From contig NZ_CP014525.1 in NCBI RefSeq assembly GCF_001611975.1, positions 488,001 to 552,000 of the forward strand: 64,000 nt of DNA. The letters run 5' to 3'. The notes below the pieces were generated by a model. It worked only from the letters and a program-made list of their open reading frames with translations, was not told the DNA's origin and did no database searches. Both the position numbers and the translations under genes were made by a program. This stretch comes from Haematospirillum jordaniae (GTDB lineage: Bacteria > Pseudomonadota > Alphaproteobacteria > Rhodospirillales > Rhodospirillaceae). Shown here piece after piece: positions 8,038-17,126 of the stretch (its first letter is position 1; each line of letters begins with the position of its first letter).

Positions 8038-10794
8038 CTAGTGCGCGCCAGCCCATGTATCGGCAACGCCCGTATCCACAATCAGCGGAACCGACAACAC
8101 AGCCGCACGCTCCATGACTGCTCGCACGACAGAACAGGTCTCATCGACCTGATCCCGGGGCACATCGAAAACCAGCTCGTCATGAACCTGCAACAGTAAC
8201 CGTGCCTTCAGCCCTTTCTCCTCCAGAGCCAATGGCAGTGCGATCATCGCCTTCTTCAGGATATCGGCTGCACTCCCCTGTATCGGAGCATTCACAGCAG
8301 CCCGCTCGGCAAAGGCACGCTGGGCCGGGTTTTTGCTCTGGATATCCGGTGTAAAGCACTTACGGCCGAACAAGGTTCTTACAAATCCCTGTCGGCGCGC
8401 CTGCTCAATCGTCTGTTCCATATAGTCGCGAATTTCAGGGAACATGGCAAAATACGCATCGATGAACGCCTTGGCCTCTCCGTTGGAAATGCCAAGCTGA
8501 CGCGCAAGACCAAAGGCCGATATGCCGTAAATAATCCCGAAATTAATCGCCTTGGCCCGTCGGCGCAGCATCGGATCCATTCCCGCAACAGGCACCCCGA
8601 AAACACGGCTTGCCGTCATGGCATGAATATCCTGATCGTTGTGGAAGGCTTCCCTGAGGGCGGCAACAGAAGCAACATGGGCCACCAAGCGCAGTTCGAT
8701 CTGTGAATAGTCTGCCGACAGCAACACGCAGCCCGGACGCGCCACAAATGCTTGCCTAATTTTACGCCCTTCCTCGGTCCGTATCGGAATATTCTGCAAA
8801 TTTGGATCATTGGACGACAGCCGCCCCGTGGTCGTGACTGTCATCGCAAAACGCGTATGGACCCTGCCGGAACGGGGGTTTATCTGACGCACCAAGGCAT
8901 CGGTATAGGTGCTTTTCAGCTTGGCAAGGGCCCGCCAATCCAGAACCTTCTGCGGCAATGCATGCCCTTCGGCGGCCAGGGACTCCAGTACCTCGGCATC
9001 CGTTGACCATGCACCGGTCCGGGCACTTTTCCTGCCGCCTTTAAGCCCCATGCGACCAAACAGGATATCACCCAGCTGTTTGGGGGAGGCCACATTGAAA
9101 GCCTCACCCGCCAGATCTTGTATGTCTGCTTCTAGGGTCACCATGCGCCCCGCAAAGTCAGATGACAAGGACTCCAGCGCCGTACGATTGACGGCAATCC
9201 CCTCCTCTTCCATGGCGAACAAGACAGGTATCAGGGGACGATCGAGCATCTCATAAACAGCCACCATGCGCTCAGCTGTCAGCCGGTCACGGAACAGTGT
9301 ATGCAGGCGCAAGGTGATGTCGGCGTCTTCGGCAGCATAGGACAAGGCTTTGTCCAGAGGAACCTGATCAAAGGTAACCGCTGCCTTGCCCTTCCCGCAC
9401 ACATCCTCATAGCGGATGGTCTGGTACCCCAGATGGCGCTCTGCCAGCTCATCCATGCCATGACCGTGGCTGGCAGCATCCAGCACATAGGACAACACCA
9501 TCGTATCATCCACCGGCGTTAACACGAGCGCCTCGCGGGCTAGGACATGAAGGTCAAACTTGATATTGTGCCCAACCTTCAGGACACTGCGATCCAGAAA
9601 GAGAGGCTGCAGGATGGCAACCGCATCCGCTATTGCAACCTGCTGCGGTTTTTCCGGTCCTGGTCCTGCCAGAAGATCACCCTGTTGCTGCTGCATTCCA
9701 TGCCGCAGGGGAATGTAGCAGGCCTGCCCCGGACCAACCGCCAAAGACATGCCGACAAGACGCGCCTGCATGGGATCTAGGCCATCGGTTTCAGTATCCA
9801 CGGCCACAATGCCTATCTGCATGGCCCGGTCCACCCACCGCTGCAGGGCCTGAAGATCCTGTACCAACTCGTAGGACACCGATTCTTCTGCCTTGGCTGC
9901 AACAACCCCGGCATCAGCGTCTCCGTACGGAACAGAAGAGGCTGTACGGGCACGCACCATGGACAGAAGCCGACGAAACTCCATCGTCTCAAGAAATGGA
10001 ATCAGAACATCCGGGTCCGGAGCACGCCGGGCAAACGACTCAAGAGGCACCGGTACTGGCACATCCTGACGCAATGTCACCAGCTGACGCGAAATGCGGG
10101 CAGCATCAGCATGCTCGATCAGACTTGCCCGCCGCTTGGGCTGGCGAATCTCGGGCGCACGCAACAACAAAGTATCCAGATCACCGTATTCCGTAATCAA
10201 GGTGGCTGCGGTCTTGATCCCGATCCCCGGCACCCCGGGTACATTGTCGGAAGCATCCCCGGCCAAAGCCTGCACATCAACGACCTTCTCCGGCGCAACA
10301 CCAAACTTGTCGAGAACGGCCTCCGGACCGATCGTCTTGTTCTTCATGGCGTCGTAGAGCGCGACCCCCTCCCCGACCAGCTGCATCAGATCCTTGTCGG
10401 AAGAGACAATCGTCACCCGCATTCCCTGCTGACGGGCCATAAGGGTATAGGTTGCGATCAGGTCATCGGCTTCGAATCCATCCATTTCCACATGAGCCAC
10501 GCCCAGCGCCGCGGTTGCCTCGCGAATCAGCGAAAACTGGGGAACCAGATCCTCGGGTGGGGGAGGACGATGAGCCTTGTAATCGGCATAAATATCGTTC
10601 CGGAAAGATCGGCGAGCGGCATCAAAGATAACCGCCACATAGTCCGCATCCGTGTCCTCGACCAGCTTCATCATCATGCTAGTGTACCCAGACACCGCAT
10701 TTGTCGGGGTACCGTCGCTGCGGGACAGGGGAGGCAAGGCATGATAGGCGCGAAAGATATACCCGGATCCATCAACCAAAAAGAGATGCTTCAT
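8038..10794 (-). CDS. polA: DNA polymerase I
   Basis: 918 aa from the ATG at 10794 (MKHLFLVDGSGYIFRAYHA), the conserved start; the 21 upstream codons are not conserved. Domains in order: 5'-3' exonuclease (about 1-290), 3'-5' proofreading exonuclease (about 320-510, with the DTE motif in VAVDTETDGL), and polymerase (about 540-918, with motif A LLSADYSQIELR, the O-helix RRRAKAINFGIIYG and motif C LLQVHDELVF). All three activities look intact. The gene ends 15 bases from the convergent plsC stop. Confidence 0.97.
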   Translation of the reverse strand: MKHLFLVDGSGYIFRAYHALPPLSRSDGTPTNAVSGYTSMMMKLVEDTDADYVAVIFDAARRSFRNDIYADYKAHRPPPPEDLVPQFSLIREATAALGVAHVEMDGFEADDLIATYTLMARQQGMRVTIVSSDKDLMQLVGEGVALYDAMKNKTIGPEAVLDKFGVAPEKVVDVQALAGDASDNVPGVPGIGIKTAATLITEYGDLDTLLLRAPEIRQPKRRASLIEHADAARISRQLVTLRQDVPVPVPLESFARRAPDPDVLIPFLETMEFRRLLSMVRARTASSVPYGDADAGVVAAKAEESVSYELVQDLQALQRWVDRAMQIGIVAVDTETDGLDPMQARLVGMSLAVGPGQACYIPLRHGMQQQQGDLLAGPGPEKPQQVAIADAVAILQPLFLDRSVLKVGHNIKFDLHVLAREALVLTPVDDTMVLSYVLDAASHGHGMDELAERHLGYQTIRYEDVCGKGKAAVTFDQVPLDKALSYAAEDADITLRLHTLFRDRLTAERMVAVYEMLDRPLIPVLFAMEEEGIAVNRTALESLSSDFAGRMVTLEADIQDLAGEAFNVASPKQLGDILFGRMGLKGGRKSARTGAWSTDAEVLESLAAEGHALPQKVLDWRALAKLKSTYTDALVRQINPRSGRVHTRFAMTVTTTGRLSSNDPNLQNIPIRTEEGRKIRQAFVARPGCVLLSADYSQIELRLVAHVASVAALREAFHNDQDIHAMTASRVFGVPVAGMDPMLRRRAKAINFGIIYGISAFGLARQLGISNGEAKAFIDAYFAMFPEIRDYMEQTIEQARRQGFVRTLFGRKCFTPDIQSKNPAQRAFAERAAVNAPIQGSAADILKKAMIALPLALEEKGLKARLLLQVHDELVFDVPRDQVDETCSVVRAVMERAAVLSVPLIVDTGVADTWAGAH

Positions 10795-10927
10795 ATCACG
10801 CCCTTGCGCCTCAAAAACCACAACGCCCCGCAAGATCGTCCTGCAGGGCGGACACACACAACCAAAGTAATGCCATTAAAAAGACATCATGCAGGACCCG
10901 GAATCAGGTATCGCCCCACAGCGGGTA

Positions 10928-11128
10928 TCAATGACCCCCGGCTGCCGAGGCACCAGCTTTCAGGACAAATTTGCGGGAACAATACGGGCAAAGAATGTCA
11001 TGGCTGTCTGGATCCAGATGCAGATATACCCTGGGGTGACCTTGGGCAGGAGAACCCCCGTCGCAGGATGTTTCCATGGACTCGACCTCGACCGTTTCGG
11101 TCACAGTAACTGTGGCAGTATGGGACAT
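10928..11128 (-). CDS. Small zf-CHCC zinc-finger protein
   Basis: 66 aa from the ATG at 11128, preceded on its strand by a good ACAGGAAACA ribosome-binding site. The ligand set is visible: Cys in SCDGG, His in GHPRVYLHL, and the pair CPYC. This matches the zf-CHCC family, related to the mitochondrial complex I subunit NDUFS6 and found as a mini-protein in most alphaproteobacteria. A possible role in complex I assembly is inference. It is divergent from the ABC ATPase. Confidence 0.86.
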   Translation of the reverse strand: MSHTATVTVTETVEVESMETSCDGGSPAQGHPRVYLHLDPDSHDILCPYCSRKFVLKAGASAAGGH

Positions 11129-11241
11129 TGTTTCCTGTCTCCGTGTATAATGAACCACGCCCGGATACAAATGATACCCGGTATAACCCCGCGATCAATG
11201 CCACAGTCACAGCAACCCAGCCAACCGGAAAAGTCACAGCA

Positions 11242-12219
11242 ATGCCCGTTTCATACCAGGACTGCCCAGATAACGCGATCTCGCTGCATAACGTCTGCAA
11301 GGTTTACCCTGCCAGAGGCGGTGCCGGACCAAAAGTTGCCCTTGACAACATTACCCTGGATATCCCGCGCGGATCTTTTTTCGCCCTTCTCGGGCCAAAT
11401 GGGGCCGGAAAGTCAACATTGATCAATATTCTGGCTGGACTGGTACACAAGACTTCCGGCACGGTGCGGATCTGGAACAACGACCTAGACCAGCAGGAAC
11501 GGCAGGCTCGCCTGTCTATCGGGGTCGTACCCCAGGAACTGAACCTTGACCCCTTCTTCAGTCCCCGCGAACTTCTGGACGTTCAGGCCGGCTTGTATGG
11601 CGTACCAGCCAAAGAAAGACGCACCGATGAAATCCTAGCCACGGTCGGGCTCAGCGACAAAGCGCATTCCTATGCCCGAACCCTGTCCGGAGGCATGCGC
11701 CGCCGCCTTCTGGTAGCCAAGGCCATGGTCCACAGCCCGCCGATCCTTGTTCTGGATGAACCAACAGCCGGCGTTGATATCGAACTGCGTCAACAGTTGT
11801 GGGAACAGGTGCGGGCCATGAACCGCAGGGGAACAACCGTCATTCTGACAACCCATTACTTGGAAGAAGCCGAGGAGCTATGCGACCAGATTGCCATCAT
11901 CAATCGCGGTAAACTTGTTGCCTGCGACACAACATCCGCTCTTCTTGGTCGCCTAGACAACAAGACACTGACGATCATGGTCCATGAACCCCTCAGCTCC
12001 CTGCCGGATGCCATTGCCCTTGTGGGAGGAGATGTTGATACAAAACGCAATGCCGTTGTCTTTCGCTACCGTCCCTCCGAGGCGAAAATACCGGAGTTTC
12101 TGGAAGCCGTACACCGGGCCGGCTATAGCATTCGCGACCTGAGCACGGATGAAGCCGATCTGGAGGATATCTTCCTGCAGCTGACCGGCACCGGGTGTCA
12201 GGCACAACAAAGCGCCTGA
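11242..12219 (+). CDS. ABC transporter ATP-binding protein (YadG-like)
   Basis: 325 aa from the ATG at 11242. Walker A GPNGAGKST, Q-loop VVPQELNLDPF, signature LSGGMRRRL, Walker B ILVLDEPT, D-loop AGVD and switch His TTHYLEEAEE are all present, followed by the C-terminal extension common in ABC-2/YadG-type exporters. No permease gene is adjacent; the next gene is a hydrolase, so its membrane partner must be elsewhere. An upstream in-frame ATG at 11128 would overlap the start of the zinc-finger gene and adds low-complexity residues, so it was not chosen. Confidence 0.9.
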   Translation: MPVSYQDCPDNAISLHNVCKVYPARGGAGPKVALDNITLDIPRGSFFALLGPNGAGKSTLINILAGLVHKTSGTVRIWNNDLDQQERQARLSIGVVPQELNLDPFFSPRELLDVQAGLYGVPAKERRTDEILATVGLSDKAHSYARTLSGGMRRRLLVAKAMVHSPPILVLDEPTAGVDIELRQQLWEQVRAMNRRGTTVILTTHYLEEAEELCDQIAIINRGKLVACDTTSALLGRLDNKTLTIMVHEPLSSLPDAIALVGGDVDTKRNAVVFRYRPSEAKIPEFLEAVHRAGYSIRDLSTDEADLEDIFLQLTGTGCQAQQSA

Positions 12220-12223
12220 CACC

Positions 12224-13057
12224 ATGCACAGCACCGGCACCTTTATCATGAGGGATGGCAAGGCTCTGCCCATGCAGGCGTGGCTGCCCGATTTGGCTGA
12301 GCCAGACAGCATCGTACTGGGCCTGCATGGCTTCAATGACCATAGCTCTGCCTTTGCCGGCGCCGGTGCATGGTTGTCAGAGCAGGGCATAGTCCTATAC
12401 AGCTATGACCAGCGGGGATTCGGACGAAATCCTGATGCAGGTCATTGGCTGGGAGAAACTACACTGGTTCAGGATGCGACCTGTATTCTGCACCAGCTAC
12501 GTACACTGTGGCCCAGCAAACGCCTGTTTCTTTTAGGGGAAAGCATGGGCGGAGCTGTCGCTCTCTGCCTTCTGGCGCAAACAGAAGAAATTCATGTGGA
12601 CGGGGCTATCCTCTCTGCACCCGCTGTCTGGTCCAAGGCGTCCATGCCGCGTATATACAGAGCCTTTCTGTACGTCATGAATCGCCTGTTTCCCAAAAAG
12701 ACGCTGAATACACGGACCTCACGGATACGCCCAAGCGATAATCCAGACACCCTCGCGTACTGGAAAAATGACCCCTTTGTCATAAGGGATGTCAGGATAG
12801 ACGCCCTCCATGGCGTTACGGCCCTGATGGACAAGGCCTGCTCAGTCTGCCCAACTGTGACAACACCGCTGCTGTGGCTACACGGGAAGCATGATCCCAT
12901 CATCCCCCTGAAAGCCGTGCAGGCTGCAATGCATCTTATGCCAGCACAATCCTGCCAAATCATTGTCTACCCGGAAGGCTGGCATCTCCTGTTCCGCGAT
13001 ACCTGTCGGGCAGACGTACTTCGCGACATAACACACTGGATCAAGAACGTAATCTAA
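12224..13057 (+). CDS. Alpha/beta hydrolase, monoacylglycerol-lipase type
   Basis: 277 aa. The catalytic serine is in the elbow GESMGG (LFLLGESMGGA), the likely Asp in WLHGKHDPIIP and the His in PEGWHLLF, an intact Ser-Asp-His triad. The N-terminal block VLGLHGFNDHSSAFAGAG matches the serine aminopeptidase/Hydrolase_4 family (PldB, lysophospholipase L2, monoglyceride lipase). No signal peptide is seen, so it is probably cytoplasmic. It follows the ABC ATPase by four bases and overlaps the end of the opposing PAS gene by four bases. Confidence 0.87.
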   Translation: MHSTGTFIMRDGKALPMQAWLPDLAEPDSIVLGLHGFNDHSSAFAGAGAWLSEQGIVLYSYDQRGFGRNPDAGHWLGETTLVQDATCILHQLRTLWPSKRLFLLGESMGGAVALCLLAQTEEIHVDGAILSAPAVWSKASMPRIYRAFLYVMNRLFPKKTLNTRTSRIRPSDNPDTLAYWKNDPFVIRDVRIDALHGVTALMDKACSVCPTVTTPLLWLHGKHDPIIPLKAVQAAMHLMPAQSCQIIVYPEGWHLLFRDTCRADVLRDITHWIKNVI

Positions 13058-14559
13058 GAACAAATTCTCTCTGGCAGCATCACCTTCTTGAAAGGCGACT
13101 GGCGGCTCCACAGCGATTTGGTCGCAATATCAGAACCACGGACCAGCATCAGCGCCTTGCGGCGCCCATTGTACGGGAAACGCGTAATGCAAAGGCTGGA
13201 CGGACTTGCTATTCCCGTGGCACGCGGCAAAACCTTGGTGACGCATGTCCGGGTTTCTTCTGTCTCGCACGCGATCGCACACAAAAGCGAGGCAAGACTC
13301 CAAGACACATCGACAGCATCGGTCTTGTTCTGGAACACGTCACCAAAGAAAATCCTGGCACTGGCATTCACCGCCTCGATGCGACCAATATCGAGATCAA
13401 GGATCACGATCGGATCGGGCATGTTTTCGAACAGAAGACGCCAGCGATCACTCCCTTCCTTCAAAGCAGCCTCAGCCTCCCGGCGACGGGAAATATCACG
13501 TATCATCAGCATGACAGCGCGAGCTCCGCAGAATGTCACAGGGCGCCCGCCAACCTCAACATGCGCAACAGACCCATCACGACACAACAAGCGTTCTTCA
13601 ACATAAGGCAGGGGATGCCCTCCCATGGCCAATCGCGTACGAGCCGAAGCGCGGTCATGCAAATCATCCGGCACCAATGTCATGAAGGTCACACCAATCA
13701 AGCTGTCAGCATCTGGATAACCCAAGATTCTGGCAGCGGCCATATTGGCGGAAACAATAGAACCACTGACGTGGACAAGTAGCGCATCAGGGCACAAGTC
13801 TGATAGCGCATTGTAGCGACTTTCCGCTTCCTCCAAAGTTCTGGAATATTCACGAACCCGCTTCTCCAGTGCCTTCCTGTGCGTCGCAGACTCGGATGCC
13901 GAAGAGGATCCAGCTCGTAGAGAAGAGACAGAGGAACCCAGTTCCCGACGCATAAAAACCAAGGTTCCCATAACCAGAAGGCCCGTCGTCAGGGCCACAG
14001 CCGTAATTTCAAAGACAACAACATCGACAGGAACGGAAGGAGCAGCGATGAGGCAAGAACCGACAGAGACAGCACATACTATGGCAGAAGCAAAAAAACC
14101 GACAGACAGCACATGGCTCGGTGCACGATGCCTATAGATCACTCCAAGCCCAAGGCCAAGACCGCACAGAACAAGATACGAAACGCATCCCCCACTAGCT
14201 ACGTGGCGCAGCATGTCAACCGGCAACGCAGCCAGTGCAGCACCAAATCCCACCAGAGGGCCAACCAGAATGGACAGACAAAAGCTGACAACCATTCCGG
14301 CCACATCTGTAGCATCTATCCCCGTGACCACAGATCCATATGCCAAATCAGGAACCCGCAAGGAAACAGCAAGTGTAAGCAGCGTGGCCACAATAACAAT
14401 CATGGCACCATACACTGAAAACACGACCAAACGTGACCACCCCACAAGGCAATCTAGGAAACGCAAGGCAAACCCAAGCGAGAAAACGGTTGCGGCGACT
14501 GTCAAAAGACAGAAAAGCGCACTGCTACCCGGAATCTGAGACACCGGAGAATCCCCCAT
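13054..14559 (-). CDS. Membrane sensor with two PAS domains and no output domain
   Basis: 501 aa. Residues 1-210 hold about six hydrophobic helices; the GPLVGFGAALAALPVDMLRH stretch resembles the 5TM-5TMR_LYT sensor module of LytS-type proteins. A short coiled coil (about 225-250) precedes PAS 1 (about 245-365, ending in the typical LMIRDISRRREAEAAL) and a second PAS-like domain (about 372-490). The protein then stops; no kinase, GGDEF, EAL or HTH domain follows in any frame on this strand. It may act through a partner, or may be the remaining front part of a longer sensor. Convergent with the hydrolase. Confidence 0.8.
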   Translation of the reverse strand: MGDSPVSQIPGSSALFCLLTVAATVFSLGFALRFLDCLVGWSRLVVFSVYGAMIVIVATLLTLAVSLRVPDLAYGSVVTGIDATDVAGMVVSFCLSILVGPLVGFGAALAALPVDMLRHVASGGCVSYLVLCGLGLGLGVIYRHRAPSHVLSVGFFASAIVCAVSVGSCLIAAPSVPVDVVVFEITAVALTTGLLVMGTLVFMRRELGSSVSSLRAGSSSASESATHRKALEKRVREYSRTLEEAESRYNALSDLCPDALLVHVSGSIVSANMAAARILGYPDADSLIGVTFMTLVPDDLHDRASARTRLAMGGHPLPYVEERLLCRDGSVAHVEVGGRPVTFCGARAVMLMIRDISRRREAEAALKEGSDRWRLLFENMPDPIVILDLDIGRIEAVNASARIFFGDVFQNKTDAVDVSWSLASLLCAIACETEETRTCVTKVLPRATGIASPSSLCITRFPYNGRRKALMLVRGSDIATKSLWSRQSPFKKVMLPERICS

Positions 14560-15001
14560 GCTTGTATGGCTGTGTTTTGTCCGGCGGAATCTACCGATAA
14601 ATCAGGGATGGCTCCACACCACCAAGTACAATGGCCACATAATAGACACATAATCACAACGTGTTGTTAATGATAACTATTAATGAATTAAATCATACGA
14701 ATTCATCAAATGTCCCATGCTGATACAATATGGATTGTATATACTATTTGTTTATTACGCATCCTTCTCGGTCCATACATACACCCCTGTATATCACCCC
14801 TATATAAAGTGAAAACGTTCACTAGCGCAGCCGGAACAAGCCGACCACAAACAAGGCTGAACAAACAAGGCTGCACCACACTCTCTGTGCAGGGTTTCCC
14901 ATGCTCAACAACAGCAATACATGCTGAAAAAAAACTGCTAAACATGTGCCCTGCACACACGGTGCTCACTCGCCTGCCTCCGCAAAAAACGGATCCATGC
15001 C
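14560..15001. promoter_or_regulatory. AT-rich divergent intergenic region with two palindromes
   Basis: No convincing gene in these 442 bases between the PAS gene (minus) and pmbA (plus). The stretch 14640-14830 is strikingly AT-rich. It holds two inverted repeats: ATACAAT/ATTGTAT with a four-base spacer (14723-14740) and AGTGAA/TTCACT with a four-base spacer (14808-14823), the second directly after TATATAAAGT. These could be operators or simply AT-rich promoter DNA. The position suggests promoters for both flanking genes. Confidence 0.35.
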
Positions 15002-16369
15002 ATGACTGCTTTTTCCATCCCGACTGTTCGCCACCCTGACGCCAGAGACATCTTGGATGACTTGGTACGGTCTGCCCGTCGCGCAGGTGCCGATGCTGCT
15101 GACGGCCTCTTGATTGACGGTCGGTCCATTTCCGTAACCTGCCGAAATGGAAAACTGGAAAGTCTGGAACAAGCAGAAGGGGGCGATATCGGGCTTCGGG
15201 TCCTGATCGGCAAACGTCAGGCTATCGTCTCATCGGGAGATCGCAGCAAGGCAGCACTTGCAGAACTGGTAGAACGCGCCATGGCCATGGCGCGCACCGT
15301 CCCCGAAGATCACTTTGCCGGACTGGCTGACCCCTCGGACTTGGCCCGCACCATACCGGACCTTGACAGTTTTGACCCAAGGGAAGCCTCTGCAGACGAA
15401 TTGGTCGGCATGGCACGCGCCGCAGAAGAAGCCGCGCGCTCTGTATCCGGCGTTACCAACTCCGAAGGCGCAGATGCTTCGTGGGGTGCCTCGACCGTCA
15501 CGCTGGTCGCATCCAATGGTTTCGAACACAGCTACCGCAGCTCAGGCTCCTCACTGTCTGTATCAGTCATTGCCGGAGAAGGCAGTGACGGTATGGAACG
15601 TGATTATGAGTGGACCTCTGCGGTCTGGTTGTCCGATCTGGCTGATCCACAGAGTGTGGGGCGTAAGGCAGGGGAGCGTGCGGTACGCAGACTTGGCGCA
15701 CGCAAGATCAAGACGTGCAAGGTGCCTGTTGTCTTCGAGTCACGGGTTGCCCGAGGGCTGGTTGGAAGCCTGTGCGGAGCCATCAATGGAGCCTCCATCG
15801 CACGTGGCACATCATTTCTGAAAGACTCTCTCGGCCAGATGGTGTTTTCGCCCGGGATACACATCACTGAAGATCCACACCGTCCGCGGGGGCTGCGATC
15901 ACGCCCGGTTGATGCCGAAGGTCTGCCAACGGTGCGACGCCGCCTAATCGAAGACGGGATTCTGACCACCTGGACCATGGATCTTGCATCCGCCCGGCAA
16001 TTGGGTCTTAAAAGTACAGGACATGCTGTACGCGGGGTTTCTGCACCACCGTCGCCCGGAGTTTCCAATGTCTGGCTGGAACCCGGCGAGGAAAGCCTTG
16101 ATGCCATGCTGGCCCGGATCGGGACAGGGCTTATGGTCACGGACCTGTTCGGACAGGGTGTCAACATGGTTACCGGGGATTATTCCCGCGGATGTTCGGG
16201 GTTCTGGATTGAAAAGGGGCAAATCGCCTTCCCGGTCCATGAAATTACCATTGCCGGGAACCTGAGAGACATGTTCCGCACCATGGCTCCGGCCAATGAC
16301 CTGGAGTTCCTTCAGGGAACCGATGCTCCATCTGTCTGCGTGGAGGGGATGACGATCGCAGGATCCTGA
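15002..16369 (+). CDS. pmbA: TldD/PmbA family metalloprotease homologue (PmbA/TldE)
   Basis: 455 aa, the usual PmbA length. It has the family fold throughout, for example DGLLIDGRSISVTCRNGKLE near the N-terminus and VTGDYSRGCSGFWIEKGQIAFPVHEITIAGN near the C-terminus. In E. coli, TldD and PmbA (TldE) form a heterodimeric protease that processes microcin B17 and CcdA. TldD carries the HExxxH zinc site and PmbA does not; none is seen here. No tldD is adjacent. The ATG at 15002 starts the conserved region. Confidence 0.92.
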   Translation: MTAFSIPTVRHPDARDILDDLVRSARRAGADAADGLLIDGRSISVTCRNGKLESLEQAEGGDIGLRVLIGKRQAIVSSGDRSKAALAELVERAMAMARTVPEDHFAGLADPSDLARTIPDLDSFDPREASADELVGMARAAEEAARSVSGVTNSEGADASWGASTVTLVASNGFEHSYRSSGSSLSVSVIAGEGSDGMERDYEWTSAVWLSDLADPQSVGRKAGERAVRRLGARKIKTCKVPVVFESRVARGLVGSLCGAINGASIARGTSFLKDSLGQMVFSPGIHITEDPHRPRGLRSRPVDAEGLPTVRRRLIEDGILTTWTMDLASARQLGLKSTGHAVRGVSAPPSPGVSNVWLEPGEESLDAMLARIGTGLMVTDLFGQGVNMVTGDYSRGCSGFWIEKGQIAFPVHEITIAGNLRDMFRTMAPANDLEFLQGTDAPSVCVEGMTIAGS

Positions 16370-16449
16370 CATCCTGTTCCGGCACCATACGTTGCAGGGA
16401 AAGCAGAAACACGTTACATCTTCACTCCTGTCTGGTTTGATCGAGAGAT

Positions 16450-17010
16450 ATGATGAGTCCTTCCCGTGCCTTGGTTCTATGTCGTCAAGCAACCGCTATA
16501 ACCCTTTCCCTGTTTGCTCTTGCCTTGGCGGGATGCTCCGGAAGGGACACATCGTCACCGACATGCCCCGATGTCCGTATTGACAAAGATACGGCCAGCC
16601 TGACCCGGTTCCGTGACGACAAAAGGCAGGATTTGACGGATATCGCATTCCAGGCCGAGCTGGTCGATTTCTCCGGTGATTGCGGATACGATGCCAAAAC
16701 GGACAGCATGGATATACGGATGAAAGTGCTGTTTGCTGTCAGCAAAGGACCGGCCGCATCTGAAGAGACAGGTACGTTCCAATACTTTGTTGCCCTTCCC
16801 GCCTTCTTCCCCGACACCGCCGGGAAACAGGTTTTTCCGGTTACGTTCCGCTATCCGGACGGCAACGTACCCACCATGATGATTCGTGATACAGAGGTAC
16901 GCATCAACCTGCCTCTGAAAGGACGCAATCCTGCAGATACTCCGGTTTACGTCGGCTTTCAGCTGGAACCGCATGAACTGCACCACAATCGCCGCCTCAA
17001 GACGCGCTGA
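16450..17010 (+). CDS. Conserved lipoprotein
   Basis: 186 aa. The N-terminus is a lipoprotein signal: basic residues, a hydrophobic run and the lipobox LAGC (Cys about residue 29). The rest is a soluble periplasmic domain with two further cysteines (CPD and DCGYD) that could pair. No enzyme motif is recognised. Homologues of this type are widespread in alphaproteobacteria and of unknown function. Two adjacent ATGs at 16450 and 16453 make the exact start uncertain by one codon. Confidence 0.75.
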   Translation: MMSPSRALVLCRQATAITLSLFALALAGCSGRDTSSPTCPDVRIDKDTASLTRFRDDKRQDLTDIAFQAELVDFSGDCGYDAKTDSMDIRMKVLFAVSKGPAASEETGTFQYFVALPAFFPDTAGKQVFPVTFRYPDGNVPTMMIRDTEVRINLPLKGRNPADTPVYVGFQLEPHELHHNRRLKTR

Positions 17011-17074
17011 CCCATCAATATGCGCCGTCAATGCGCGATAAGAAGTGATGTATGGAGCTGTAAACAAAGCATAA

Positions 17075-17101
17075 CCCGATCATGCCAACCGCAGGATCGG
17101 G
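17075..17101 (+). promoter_or_regulatory. Hairpin upstream of gcvT
   Basis: A perfect 7-bp stem, CCCGATC (17075-17081) with GATCGGG (17095-17101), and a 13-base loop, lies just before the gcvT ribosome-binding site. No T-run follows, so it is not a standard terminator. It could be a leader structure of the gcv operon. No recognisable glycine riboswitch core is seen. Confidence 0.3.
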
Positions 17102-17126
17102 TAATCTGACCCCGGAGGCTGTGACT

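Noticed and set aside
10111..11109. A 332-codon plus-strand frame opposite polA.
   Set aside because: Antisense to the conserved exonuclease domain of polA with no protein-like features.
17010..17126. Glycine riboswitch before gcvT.
   Set aside because: The leader is too short and lacks the expected conserved core; only a simple hairpin is visible.
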